DNA of 64,000 nt from Paenibacillus sp. URB8-2. GTDB taxonomy: Bacteria; Bacillota; Bacilli; Paenibacillales; Paenibacillaceae. The notes beneath the pieces are model-generated. The model was not told where the DNA came from, made no database searches, and worked only from the letters and a program-made list of their open reading frames with translations. Shown piece after piece: positions 44,984-54,440 of this stretch; within the stretch, counting starts at the first letter, position 1; the number at the start of each line of letters is the position of its first letter. Made by a program: the position numbers and the translations under genes. The stretch spans positions 1,116,001 to 1,180,000 of the forward strand of contig NZ_AP023239.1 in assembly GCF_013393385.1 (NCBI RefSeq). The letters are read 5' to 3'.

Positions 44984-45688
44984 TTACTTGATGAATACGC
45001 CGCCGAAGGGAAGAACTTCCCTCAGGAACCGCTTGAGAATGCCGTCCTCATGGTTCTCCTGTTCAAACCTGCGGTTCTGCCGGCCGGCCTGAAAGAGGAC
45101 AGGCCCGCTGCCGGTCATTTTCCAGTGATAGCTCATATGCTGGCTGGCCAGATGATTTCCGTAGACGGTCAGTTCCAGCCGGGCATTCTCTGGATAAGCG
45201 ATCACACTGCCCGCATCGACATACAAAGGCTCCACCGGGTCCAGAGATGCTTCGCATACGGTTCCTTCCGTCAGAATGCCGATGCTGCCGTTGCCGGAGA
45301 ATTTGACCTTGACGATATCCCGGGTCACGATCATATTTTTTACGCTAAGGACACGGGTCTGCATAGCGATTCCTTTACTGTAATAGAACAGGTGCTTGAA
45401 GTCATAGAGCAGGTCGTCCTTGCCCTCCAGCTTAACCGTTTTGACCCGGTAACCCGGCGGCAGCGCCGCCGTGAACCGGCATGGACCGGTCATATCCGCC
45501 CGGATCAGCTTGCGTTTGCGGTACATTCCCTTTACATCCATAAACCGGTCGGCCCGTCCGGATGAAGGCCCTTGATAGGCTATGATCTGCTGCGGATGCA
45601 GCACATGAATTTCCTCATTCTCCTCCAGCGTGAACGTCAAAGCCTGGCCGCTTGAGGAGTTTCCTTTCTCTTGGACTTCCGCGTTCAC
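44984..45688 (-). CDS. AIM24 family protein
   Basis: 234 residues, beta-rich, without signal peptide or membrane segments. The repeated VLSVKNMIVTRDIVKVKFSG / GSIGILTEG / LDPVEPLYVDAGSVIAYP pattern matches the AIM24/TIGR00266-like double-stranded beta-helix proteins of unknown biochemical role. GTG start with AAGGAG on the minus strand. Second gene of a two-gene operon behind the coiled-coil protein gene. Confidence 0.75.
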   Translation of the reverse strand: MNAEVQEKGNSSSGQALTFTLEENEEIHVLHPQQIIAYQGPSSGRADRFMDVKGMYRKRKLIRADMTGPCRFTAALPPGYRVKTVKLEGKDDLLYDFKHLFYYSKGIAMQTRVLSVKNMIVTRDIVKVKFSGNGSIGILTEGTVCEASLDPVEPLYVDAGSVIAYPENARLELTVYGNHLASQHMSYHWKMTGSGPVLFQAGRQNRRFEQENHEDGILKRFLREVLPFGGVFIK

Positions 45689-45739
45689 CGTGTCGCACTC
45701 CTTCCTAATCGTCTAGGCATCCTTCGCCGGACCTGTGTA

Positions 45740-46225
45740 TTAACGCATTCTGTCTCCTCTGCTGGAACGGCTGCGCATGCTGAGGCGGATGACCCTGGTC
45801 AGTATAAAATAACCCGCAATCAGTCCGAGCCCTGTAAGTACGGTCACTTTAAGACGGTGCACATAGCTTTCACGGGCGGCGCGCTCGTCTCTCAGCTCAT
45901 CGACTAACGCGGTAAGCTGCCGATTCTGTTCTTGCAGAGCTGCATTTTCGCTGCGGTACGTTTGCAGTTGATTTTGAGTTTGATCCAGCTGATCTATAGT
46001 TTGTCCAAGCTGATCCTTCGTCTGCTCCAGCTCGTTTACAGTCTGATGATAGCTTTCCTGCAGCTCGTCAACCTGATCCGGCAGCTCGGAGAATTGCTCC
46101 AGCCCGCGGTACAAATCGCTGAATACATTTGCTTGGGCGGCTGATGCCGGAAGGGTATAAAAAATGGAAGCCATCAAAATAAAGGCGGCCATCAGGCGCG
46201 GCAGCGAGGGAAACTTTGATTTCAT
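45740..46225 (-). CDS. Membrane-anchored coiled-coil protein
   Basis: 161 residues. N-terminal signal helix (LMAAFILMASIFYTLPASAA), a long heptad-rich coiled coil (about 45-125, many Gln/Leu/Glu, repeats of QLxQTxxQL) and a C-terminal membrane helix (TVLTGLGLIAGYFILTRVI) with a basic tail. Start at ATG 46225, which has AGGCGGTGAT about 9 bases upstream; ATG 46246 has none. The extracytoplasmic coiled coil suggests a structural or tethering role; no family recognised. Confidence 0.7.
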   Translation of the reverse strand: MKSKFPSLPRLMAAFILMASIFYTLPASAAQANVFSDLYRGLEQFSELPDQVDELQESYHQTVNELEQTKDQLGQTIDQLDQTQNQLQTYRSENAALQEQNRQLTALVDELRDERAARESYVHRLKVTVLTGLGLIAGYFILTRVIRLSMRSRSSRGDRMR

Positions 46226-46394
46226 AAGTTGATCACCGCCTGACATGTAATTAGGTTTCTTCTATACTACTATACTGATTATAACATGTCAGCATCCGGG
46301 CAGATTGCGGCAAAAGACGCCCTCCGCCCATCGTTTTGTTGTAGGGAAGCGGTATTTGCCTTATACTTTGGACCTGTAAAGGGGTTGATCTCAT

Positions 46395-47096
46395 TTGAAC
46401 AATTGGCTGAAGACCATTTTGTTTCTGGCCGGTTCGGCCCTGCTGACAAGATGGATTCCTTTTTCCAGCCTGTTTCGAAATCTGGATACGATGATCCACG
46501 AATTCGGCCATGCGCTCGTTACACTGCTCCTGTCGGGGCAGGTGCTGCGGATTGAATTGTACGCAGATCACAGCGGGGTTACTTACTCGGCCGTTCAGGC
46601 GGGATTCCGCTCGGTATTGGTGTCGCTCGCAGGTTATCCTTCCGCTTCGCTGTTTGCGCTTCTGCTCTTTTATTTGTATGCAAGAGGCCGCAAGGAATGG
46701 GGACTTATATTGGCGGCCGGCATTGCGCTTGTGATGCTTGTGCTCTATGTGCGGAGCGGCTTTGGCATGCTATGGCTGGCTGGATTTGCCGGGCTTAATA
46801 TCGTCATGCTGTTCCTTGGAAAAGGGGTCCGGAAGTTCTACTATCTGCTTCTGGCTTTTCTGACGCTGGAGGAATCCGTTGCCGGCACGCTCTATTTGGT
46901 TTCGGCAGCCCTCTATTCGCCATCGCGGGCGGGCGATGCCGCCAATCTGGCCCATCTTACCGGAATGCCGGCTGTGATTTGGGCGGCTTTGTTTTTTCTC
47001 TTTGCGCTGCTTTGCGCCAAGCGGGCGCTGGGTTCGTTTTTTCGATCCGCGCGTCCTGGGCGGGAAAGAGAAAACCTTCAGGGAAGAATGAAATAA
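46395..47096 (+). CDS. M50-type membrane zinc metallopeptidase
   Basis: 233 residues, about 6 membrane helices, with the zinc motif HEFGH near residue 35 at the start of helix 2. Similar to the short M50B peptidases of spore formers. No PDZ domain is visible. A second metal ligand (a D residue in the C-terminal NPDG-type motif) is not obvious. TTG start after AAAGGGG. Its substrate is unknown. Confidence 0.75.
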   Translation: MNNWLKTILFLAGSALLTRWIPFSSLFRNLDTMIHEFGHALVTLLLSGQVLRIELYADHSGVTYSAVQAGFRSVLVSLAGYPSASLFALLLFYLYARGRKEWGLILAAGIALVMLVLYVRSGFGMLWLAGFAGLNIVMLFLGKGVRKFYYLLLAFLTLEESVAGTLYLVSAALYSPSRAGDAANLAHLTGMPAVIWAALFFLFALLCAKRALGSFFRSARPGRERENLQGRMK

Positions 47097-47133
47097 TTCA
47101 ATGCATTTATGCAATTTATAGCGGTTGCTCTCC

Positions 47134-47173
47134 AAGAGCGGTTTACTTTCGGGTGAATTTGCTCTTTTTTTGT
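47134..47173 (+). terminator. Possible terminator after the M50 gene
   Basis: AGAGC and GCTCT arms with a long loop, followed by TTTTTTT. Weak stem. Confidence 0.4.
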
Positions 47174-47271
47174 CGATAATATCAAACCGAACATACATTC
47201 CATGACAAGGAGCTGTCCGCCAATATTGGTACATTATATAGAAGACCCAAAAAAAGAAAGAGGTGGAAATC

Positions 47272-47973
47272 ATGCATGCCAGCATTCAACCGGTTTACAC
47301 GTGGAGCCGCGATTGCATTTTTTCCGGCAAATCGCAAAAAGCCATTCTGCTCATCGAATGGCGCGGCACCGCACAGCCGATTACCGGGCGGAAGAAGTCT
47401 CATACAGTGGCCGCGCGAGATATTGAGCTGCAAATATGGCTTGAGCCCCATGTCAACCTGACCGGGTTGCACGGCTGCCGTAAGGCGGACAGCGGAGACC
47501 GGGCGCTCCTCCTCCCGCTGGGGACAATCCGTGCCGGGCAGACTAAGTATATCGCTCTGGATTTTGATTTGGAACCCCGAGCGGCCGGGCGGTATGAAAT
47601 GCTCTGGCTCCAGTGGCGGTACCGGCAGAAGACAGGTGAACGCGGATGCGAACTGCCTGTACAGAAGCTGACGCTGGAATACAGCCGCCACACCGGATGC
47701 ATGGATGAGGTCTGCTCTTTTTACGTGGAGAAGCACAGGGAACTGCTGATGGTGGAGGAGTCCATTGCGGAAGCTCTGTCTCTGAGCGCTGACGGGCGGC
47801 AGACTGAAGCCCGGGAGAAGCTGCGGCGTCATGCGGACAAGCTGCTGCTGCTGGCTGTACGTTCCGGAGATACCGATCTTACGCGGGAAGCCGAGTCGCT
47901 CTATATGCAGAGCGAACGGAAGACGAGTCCATGCTTGGAAGAAAACAGCCCATCCCAATATGCAAGCGGTTGA
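47272..47973 (+). CDS. Hypothetical protein, 233 aa
   Basis: Not recognised. The N-terminal half is beta-rich (QKAILLIEW, RDIELQIWLEP), resembling the C-terminal sandwich of some VWA-domain proteins; the C-terminal half is helical (MVEESIAEALSLSADGRQTE onward). No signal peptide. ATG 47272 has GAGGTGG about 6 bases upstream; GTG 47263 is inside that site. Monocistronic. Confidence 0.6.
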   Translation: MHASIQPVYTWSRDCIFSGKSQKAILLIEWRGTAQPITGRKKSHTVAARDIELQIWLEPHVNLTGLHGCRKADSGDRALLLPLGTIRAGQTKYIALDFDLEPRAAGRYEMLWLQWRYRQKTGERGCELPVQKLTLEYSRHTGCMDEVCSFYVEKHRELLMVEESIAEALSLSADGRQTEAREKLRRHADKLLLLAVRSGDTDLTREAESLYMQSERKTSPCLEENSPSQYASG

Positions 47974-48196
47974 ATTGATAATGAATATAGGGATTAATAC
48001 CTAATATTTTATTGAGTCTTTATACTTATTATTTTTAGGGATAAACTTAGAAATACACTATTATTTGTGTTAAAATAGTAAAATAGTTCTATTACATATC
48101 CCATTATATGGAATTTTATTGATTGGTATAGTGCATATATCCGAATCTGGCTTAAAGACGAATTTATTTTACTAATGTTGGCAAGGAGTAGTTAAT

Positions 48197-49159
48197 ATGA
48201 CAGACCGATTAATTCGTCTGATGCGTGTTATTACGCTCGTTCAGGCCAAGCCCGGCATTCTGGCGCGCGAACTGGCTGAGCGCTGCGGCACCAGTGAGAG
48301 AACGATTTATCGGGATATGGATGCCTTGAGCGCCATGCATATTCCAATTACCCATATGGGCCACGGGAAGGGATATGCTTTTATCGGTAATTTTGCGCTG
48401 TATCCCCTGGATTGGTCATCGAAAGAAGCGGCCGCTTTTTCGCAGCTTCGCGTCAATATAGATAAGATTAAACCTTGGCTGCCCGAAGGCTTCGAGAGCG
48501 CCTATGAAAAGCTGATGGCGGCCGAATATAAATACAGAGCGGATAGGGAAGAGAATATGGAAAGCGCCAAAACAGAAGCCGGTTCTTTCTGGCTGGAGCG
48601 GTACGATGCCGGGACGGAACAGCCCCATTTGATTCATATTCTGAACGCTGTGCTGAAACAAAAAAGCATTCGCGTCGATTACTGCGATAATTCACAAGAG
48701 GAGAACGGACTTGAGATCGATCCGTACTACCTGGTTCCGCTGGACAATCGTTTTCATCTCATCGGTTACTGTCACAGCTTCAAGGGCATTCGCAGCTTTC
48801 ACACCCATGATCTGACGAATGTTAAACTGCTGGACAGGGCTTTTTCCAAAGAACCGTTCAATTTGCAGGCGTTCACGAAGCAGAAGTGGTCCGTGGAGGA
48901 AGACAGCCTCCGGGTGGAGTTCAAGGTTAGATTTTCTGACAGTGCACTGGAAGAAATCAAACGGGGCAAGCCGGAAATCGCACCTGTAAAAATGAAACCC
49001 CAGGGCAAATACGCCTGTTTTGAAGTGTCGCTTGAGCGGGACAGGGAGTTCATTGAATGGGTGGCAAATTTTAAAGAGGAAGCGGAAATTATCGAGCCCT
49101 CCCATTACCGGGAGGTTTTCCGCTATCGAATTGAGAAGTGGCTGTCGCTGTATAAATAG
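48197..49159 (+). CDS. WYL-domain transcriptional regulator
   Basis: 320 residues: N-terminal HTH_11 (KPGILARELAERCGTSERTI, residues about 18-37), then a WYL domain (about 140-230) and WCX-type C-terminal extension. WYL regulators often respond to nucleotides or damage; target not deducible. Upstream 220 bases are very A/T-rich with no clear promoter pair. Followed 17 bases later by repeat copy D. Confidence 0.85.
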   Translation: MTDRLIRLMRVITLVQAKPGILARELAERCGTSERTIYRDMDALSAMHIPITHMGHGKGYAFIGNFALYPLDWSSKEAAAFSQLRVNIDKIKPWLPEGFESAYEKLMAAEYKYRADREENMESAKTEAGSFWLERYDAGTEQPHLIHILNAVLKQKSIRVDYCDNSQEENGLEIDPYYLVPLDNRFHLIGYCHSFKGIRSFHTHDLTNVKLLDRAFSKEPFNLQAFTKQKWSVEEDSLRVEFKVRFSDSALEEIKRGKPEIAPVKMKPQGKYACFEVSLERDREFIEWVANFKEEAEIIEPSHYREVFRYRIEKWLSLYK

Positions 49160-49175
49160 CGCAGTCATTTTTTTA

Positions 49176-49309
49176 AAATATAAGAAAGTATAAGCTTCGC
49201 GCTTATCATTTGTCTTATATTTCTACGAGAAACGATACCTAAAAGCGATACTCGTACCGCCACTTCGGAAGCTTAAGCTCCTAACAGGACGGCGCGGCCG
49301 TTTCTTCTT
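49176..49309. repeat. Two-hairpin interspersed repeat, copy D
   Basis: Outer arms AATATAAG/CTTATATT (49177-49184 / 49214-49221), inner ATAAGCTTCGCGCTTAT, then GAAACG/CGTTTC with one A-C mismatch next to it. Contains the same insert (AGCGATACTCGTACCGC) as copy C, but with the hairpin arm altered. Confidence 0.8.
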
Positions 49310-49587
49310 GAGTGTTTTTTTTATGTAACCGCATGTAAGTTTATGCAAACTGAAAAAAAAGGATAGTCCGAGTTTCCAAAATTTATTCTTGTCGGGGCAG
49401 ATTATATATAGTAAAGTCATTAAATATAACACCTTTGCCGGTTTAAAGCGGCATTTCTTTCATGCAATGTTAGGTTAATGCTTTCATGTAATGTCAGGTT
49501 CGGTGCTCTCTACAGACTTTTGGAGAGTTTTTATTTTATTCAAATTTGACCCACGTTCAATTTTTTACCGAAAAGAGGTAAACTTCT
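49310..49587 (+). promoter_or_regulatory. Leader region of the oligopeptide transporter operon
   Basis: 278 noncoding bases. Contains two imperfect 24-base direct repeats (49457-49480, 49481-49504; TTTCATG..AATGT.AGGTT) immediately followed by CTCTC/GAGAG with TTTTTA (49506-49533), a weak terminator-like hairpin. This could be an attenuator in the leader; no ligand class recognised. No convincing promoter pair. Confidence 0.35.
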
Positions 49588-50577
49588 TTGATCCAACCTA
49601 TTTTGAAAATTGAGAATCTACATACGCATTTCTTTACTGAAAAAGGGGAAGTGCCTGCGGTTGACGGCGTCGATCTCTACATCAATCCCGGAGAGGTGCT
49701 GGGCGTGGTGGGGGAATCGGGCTGCGGAAAAAGCGTCACCTCCCTGTCCGTGCTGAAGCTCGTGCCGAGTCCGCCGGGCCGCATTGTGGACGGCCGCATT
49801 GTATTCAAGGGGACGGATATCGTGCCGCTTAAAGAAAAGGAAATGCGGAAAATCCGCGGCAACGCCGTGTCTATGATTTTTCAGGAGCCGATGACCTCTC
49901 TCAATCCGCTGTTCACCGTCGGCCAGCAAATTATTGAAACGGTGCGTCTGCACCGGGGACTGTCCAAAAAGGAAGCCCGGGAGCATGCGGTGGAAATGCT
50001 GCGTAAGGTCGGCATACCAAGACCGGAAGCCATTATTGACGAATATCCGCATCAATTGTCGGGAGGCATGCGCCAGCGGGTGATGATCGCGATGTCGATC
50101 TCCTGCAGTCCGGAGCTGCTGATCGCGGACGAGCCGACAACCGCGCTTGATGTGACGATTCAGGCTCAGATTCTGGATCTGATCCGCCGTCTCAACGAGG
50201 AGCAGGGCACGGCCGTTATGATGATTACCCACGATTTGGGCGTCGTTGCGGAAATGTGCCACCGGGTCGCGGTCATGTACGCCGGCAAAGTTGTGGAGGA
50301 AGGCTCGGTGCACGATATTTTCAAAAATCCGCTGCATCCTTACACCCAGGGACTCATCGCCTCCGTGCCGAGAATGGACGAGACCCGCGAGCGATTGTAT
50401 TCCATTCCGGGCAATGTGCCTATTTTGAGCAAAAATATGCAGGGCTGCCGGTTTGCGTCGCGCTGTTCCCATGTTATGGATATATGCCGCCAGTCTCTGC
50501 CGGAGCTTACGCTTCAGGAGAACCGGCACAGCTGCAGATGCTGGCTGCATGACGGTAGTCAGGAGGATGCGGTATGA
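49588..50577 (+). CDS. Oligopeptide ABC transporter ATP-binding protein (OppD/DppD type)
   Basis: 329 residues. Walker A GESGCGKS, signature LSGGMRQRV, Walker [13 protein letters not shown] and the C-terminal oligopeptide-specific Cys cluster (CRFASRC, CRQSLPE). Energises uptake with the partner ATPase. TTG start with AGAGGT upstream. Overlaps the next gene by 4 bases (ATGA). Confidence 0.93.
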   Translation: MIQPILKIENLHTHFFTEKGEVPAVDGVDLYINPGEVLGVVGESGCGKSVTSLSVLKLVPSPPGRIVDGRIVFKGTDIVPLKEKEMRKIRGNAVSMIFQEPMTSLNPLFTVGQQIIETVRLHRGLSKKEAREHAVEMLRKVGIPRPEAIIDEYPHQLSGGMRQRVMIAMSISCSPELLIADEPTTALDVTIQAQILDLIRRLNEEQGTAVMMITHDLGVVAEMCHRVAVMYAGKVVEEGSVHDIFKNPLHPYTQGLIASVPRMDETRERLYSIPGNVPILSKNMQGCRFASRCSHVMDICRQSLPELTLQENRHSCRCWLHDGSQEDAV

Positions 50578-51566
50578 GTGAACATTTGCTGGAAGTTAAG
50601 GGACTCAAGAAATACTACCCGATTATAAAAGGGTTTCTGAATAAAACGCAGGGCTACGTCAAGGCGGTGGACGATATTTCGTTCGCGGTCCGCAGAGGCG
50701 AGACATTCGGTCTGGTGGGAGAGAGCGGCTGCGGCAAATCGACGACCGGACGCTCGCTGCTTCGGCTGATCGAGCCGACGGCCGGGGAAATCCTTTTTGA
50801 GGGGCAGGACATCCGCAAGCTTTCTATGGAAGAATTGCGCAAACGGCGCCGGGATATGCAGATTGTATTCCAGGACCCGTTCTCTTCGCTGGACCCGCGC
50901 AACACCGTGGAGCGGATTCTGGAGGAGCCAATGATCGTGCATGGCGTTGGCGACGCGAAAGAGCGCAAGGCCGCCGTTCAGCGGCTGGCCGACGTCGTCG
51001 GCCTGTCGAAGGCCCACCTTCAGCGTTACCCGCATCAGTTCTCCGGGGGCCAACGGCAGCGGATCGGCATCGCCCGGGCGCTTGCCCTTCAGCCGAAGCT
51101 GATTGTGGCGGATGAGCCCGTCTCCGCGCTGGATGTATCCATCCAGTCGCAGGTGATTAACCTGATGCAGGATTTGCAGCGCGAATTCGGATTAACTTAC
51201 ATATTCATCGCGCATGATCTCAGCGTTGTAAAGCATATTTGCGACCGGGTCGCGGTGATGTACCTGGGACGGATCGTGGAGATTACCGACAAGGAGAAGC
51301 TGTATTCCCATCCCCAGCATCCTTATACACAGGCGCTGCTGTCGGCGGTTCCCGAACCCGATCCGGATTTGCGGAAGGAGCGCATCATCCTTCAGGGCGA
51401 GGTTCCGAGCCCGGCGAACGCACCGGTCGGCTGCGCCTTTGGTACAAGATGTCCGCATGTGATGGATATATGCCGGAATACGCGCCCGCAGCTTGCGGAG
51501 ACGGAAGCCGGACACCTGACCGCCTGTTATCTGTACAACAGGGAAGCCAAAACACAGTTGGTATAG
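50574..51566 (+). CDS. Oligopeptide ABC transporter ATP-binding protein (OppF/DppF type)
   Basis: 330 residues. Walker [10 protein letters not shown], signature [19 protein letters not shown], Walker [13 protein letters not shown] and the C-terminal [14 protein letters not shown] cluster. Forms the ATPase heterodimer with the preceding subunit. Confidence 0.93.
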   Translation: MSEHLLEVKGLKKYYPIIKGFLNKTQGYVKAVDDISFAVRRGETFGLVGESGCGKSTTGRSLLRLIEPTAGEILFEGQDIRKLSMEELRKRRRDMQIVFQDPFSSLDPRNTVERILEEPMIVHGVGDAKERKAAVQRLADVVGLSKAHLQRYPHQFSGGQRQRIGIARALALQPKLIVADEPVSALDVSIQSQVINLMQDLQREFGLTYIFIAHDLSVVKHICDRVAVMYLGRIVEITDKEKLYSHPQHPYTQALLSAVPEPDPDLRKERIILQGEVPSPANAPVGCAFGTRCPHVMDICRNTRPQLAETEAGHLTACYLYNREAKTQLV

Positions 51567-51698
51567 GAGAAGGAACCGGCAGGGCATTGCCGGAAACTCT
51601 GCCTTTTGCGCAGAGACACGGTTTATGGCCGCCCTTTCAGAGCGGCTCTATATAAACGCATCATAAACATTTGTGGGGAGAAAGGGGTTTTAACGAAA

Positions 51699-53354
51699 AT
51701 GAAGAAATGGGGCAGTCTGGCTTTAACACTTACGCTTGGCGCGGGACTCGTGCTCAGCGGCTGCGGCGGCGGCGACAACGCAAGCTCGAATAACGGCGCG
51801 GCGGCGACCAGTTCGCCAGCAAGCACGGCATCGGCCGGCGCTTCGACGCAGGATACGCTTGTTGTGGGCCGCGGCGGCGATTCCGCTTCGCTCGATCCCG
51901 CGATTATTACCGACGGCGAATCTTTGAAAATCGACCATCAGGTATTCGATTCCCTGCTGGAGTACAAACCGGGAACCTCTGAAGTCCAGCCTTCCCTGGC
52001 CGATAGCTGGGAAGTATCGACGGACAGCCTGACCTATACGTTCAAGCTGCATCCGGGCGTAAAGTTCCATGACGGCACGGACTTCAATGCCGAGGCGGTT
52101 GTATTCAACTTCCAGCGCTGGAGCGATCCGAAGAGTGAATATAAATTCGAAGGCGATTCCTTCGATTACTATGATTCCATGTTCGGACCGGACGGTGCGC
52201 GCGTTATTAAGGAAGTTAAAGCTGTCGACGATCTGACCGTACAGTTTACGCTGAATCAGCCGCAAGCTCCTTTCCTGCAAAACCTTGCGATGACTTCCTT
52301 CGGCATCGCAAGCCCGGCGGCGATCAAAGAAAAGAAAGCGAACTTCAAGAACGAGCCGGTCGGCACAGGTCCGTTCGTCTTCAAGGAATGGAAGCATAAC
52401 GATTCCATTACGCTCGAAAAGAATGCAAGCTACTGGAAAGAAGGACTTCCGAAGCTGAACAAGGTGATCGTCCGTTCCATTCCGGACAACTCCGCTCGCT
52501 TCAATGCGCTGCAAAACGGCGAAATCGACCTGATGGAAGATTTGAGCCCGGACGATCTGTCAACGCTCGAAGGCAACAGCGATCTGCAAAAGATCGAACG
52601 TCCTCCGTTTAACGTGGCATACCTCGGCTTCAACTTCAAGAAGAAGCCTTTCGACAATGTAAAAGTAAGACAGGCGCTGAACTATGCCGTCAACAAACAG
52701 GCGATCATCGACGCATTCTTCGCCGGACAGGCGCAGCCGGCTGTCAATCCGATGCCGCCGTCCCTGTGGGGCTATAACGACCAGGTTAAGGATTATGAGT
52801 ATAACCTGGACAAAGCGAAGCAGCTGCTGGCGGAAGCCGGTTACCCGAACGGCCTGCCGGATACGGTAACCCTGTACGCTATGCCGGTATCCCGTCCTTA
52901 CATGCCGGACGGCAAGAAGGTCGCCGAAGCGATTCAGGCGGACTGGGAGAAGATCGGCGTGAAGACCGTCATCGAGTCTCCGGAGTGGGCAACTTATCTG
53001 GATGACACGAAAGCCGGCGAGAAGGACGACATCTACATGCTCGGCTGGACAGGCGATAACGGCGACCCTGACAACTTCATTTACACTTTACTTGACAAGG
53101 ATTCCATTCCGGGCAACAACCGCAACTTCTATGTAAACGAAGACCTGCACAAGATTCTGGTCGAAGCGCAAAAAGAAATCGATCAAAACAAACGCGCCGA
53201 CCTGTACAAGCAGGCTCAGGTTATCATCAAAGAAGACGCTCCTTGGATTCCGCTTGTTCATACAACTCCGCTGCTTGCAGCCAAAGCAAACTTAAAAGGC
53301 TTTGTTCCGAGTCCGACAGGCACGGAATATTACAGCGAAGTTTACTTCGAATAG
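51699..53354 (+). CDS. Oligopeptide ABC transporter substrate-binding lipoprotein (SBP_bac_5)
   Basis: 551 residues. Lipoprotein signal ending LSGC near residue 21, a Ser/Ala/Asn-rich tether and the family 5 binding domain with LADSWEVSTDSLTYTFKLHP and VRQALNYAVNKQAI. The binding-pocket segment GWTGDNGDPDNF resembles dipeptide/glutathione-type binders. ATG 51699 with GGGGAG-AAAGGGG upstream. Probably the operon's most abundant product. Confidence 0.92.
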   Translation: MKKWGSLALTLTLGAGLVLSGCGGGDNASSNNGAAATSSPASTASAGASTQDTLVVGRGGDSASLDPAIITDGESLKIDHQVFDSLLEYKPGTSEVQPSLADSWEVSTDSLTYTFKLHPGVKFHDGTDFNAEAVVFNFQRWSDPKSEYKFEGDSFDYYDSMFGPDGARVIKEVKAVDDLTVQFTLNQPQAPFLQNLAMTSFGIASPAAIKEKKANFKNEPVGTGPFVFKEWKHNDSITLEKNASYWKEGLPKLNKVIVRSIPDNSARFNALQNGEIDLMEDLSPDDLSTLEGNSDLQKIERPPFNVAYLGFNFKKKPFDNVKVRQALNYAVNKQAIIDAFFAGQAQPAVNPMPPSLWGYNDQVKDYEYNLDKAKQLLAEAGYPNGLPDTVTLYAMPVSRPYMPDGKKVAEAIQADWEKIGVKTVIESPEWATYLDDTKAGEKDDIYMLGWTGDNGDPDNFIYTLLDKDSIPGNNRNFYVNEDLHKILVEAQKEIDQNKRADLYKQAQVIIKEDAPWIPLVHTTPLLAAKANLKGFVPSPTGTEYYSEVYFE

Positions 53355-53423
53355 CTTCATAGCACACGATCTTGCCGCCGCTAAGTCAGCGGCGGCAAGC
53401 CCGTGTAAGGAAGGTGATCGTTC

Positions 53424-54428
53424 TTGAGTTCCTACTTATTAAAACGTGTCATGGTGCTGATTCCCGTCTTGATCGGCATGACGATTATCGTATTTTCTAT
53501 CATCCATGCCATTCCCGGAGATCCGGCGGAGACGATTCTGGGCCAGAAGGCGACAGAGCAGTCCAAACAGGCGCTGCGGGAACAGCTCGGTCTCGACAAG
53601 CCCTGGATTTCGCAGTACTTTGATTACATGGGCGATCTGCTGAAAGGCGATTTGGGGACCTCCATCCGCACCAAGACGCCGATTGCCAAAGAAATCGTTC
53701 CTTACCTGGCGGCAACGCTGGAGCTTACGGCGGCCGCGATGCTGTTCGCCACCTTCGTCGGCATAAATGCCGGCATTTTGAGTGCCTGGAAGCAGAACTC
53801 ATGGTTTGACTATACCGCGATGATTATCGCGCTGATTGGAGTGTCCATGCCGATATTCTGGCTTGGCCTCATGGAACAACTGGTTTTTGCGTTAAAGCTT
53901 CACTGGCTGCCCTCGATCGGAAGGATGAATCAGCGGGACCCGGTGGAGAGCATCACCAATTTGTATGTAATCGACAGTATTTTGGCGGGACGCTGGGATC
54001 AGCTCTGGACCGTCATCAAGCATTTGATTCTCCCGAGCATCGCGCTTGGAACGATTCCGATGGCGATTATCGCCCGGATGACACGCTCCAGTATGCTGGA
54101 GGTCATGAATTCCGACTATATCCGCACGGCCAAAGCCAAGGGACTGTCACAGTTCCTCGTCGTGTACAAGCACGCCCTGAAAAATTCGCTGATTCCCGTG
54201 CTGACCGTCGTTGGTCTGCAGACGGGAGCTCTGCTCGGCGGCGCGGTGCTGACAGAGACGATCTTCGCCTGGCCGGGCGTGGGACGGTATATATTTGAAG
54301 CGATCAGCTCGCGCGATTATCCGGTTATCCAATCCGGAATTCTCATCATCGCTTTTATTTTCGTTATCATCAATCTGCTTGTGGATCTGCTGTATGCCGC
54401 CATCGATCCGCGCATTCAATACAAGTAA
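53424..54428 (+). CDS. Oligopeptide ABC transporter permease (OppB type)
   Basis: 334 residues, six membrane helices. N-terminal LLKRVMVLIPVLIGMTIIVF and GDPAE motif, and EAA-loop region YIRTAKAKGLSQFLVVYKHALKN. TTG start preceded by GGAAGGTGA. Pairs with the next permease. Confidence 0.93.
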   Translation: MSSYLLKRVMVLIPVLIGMTIIVFSIIHAIPGDPAETILGQKATEQSKQALREQLGLDKPWISQYFDYMGDLLKGDLGTSIRTKTPIAKEIVPYLAATLELTAAAMLFATFVGINAGILSAWKQNSWFDYTAMIIALIGVSMPIFWLGLMEQLVFALKLHWLPSIGRMNQRDPVESITNLYVIDSILAGRWDQLWTVIKHLILPSIALGTIPMAIIARMTRSSMLEVMNSDYIRTAKAKGLSQFLVVYKHALKNSLIPVLTVVGLQTGALLGGAVLTETIFAWPGVGRYIFEAISSRDYPVIQSGILIIAFIFVIINLLVDLLYAAIDPRIQYK

Positions 54429-54440
54429 GGAGGGAACCTT

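Noticed and set aside
44912..45565. Plus-strand coding frame of 217 codons
   Set aside because: Antisense to the AIM24-like gene and starts inside its terminator; shadow frame.
49500..49587. T-box leader before the oligopeptide transporter
   Set aside because: No TGG-ACC-GCG antiterminator bulge sequence and no stem I features.
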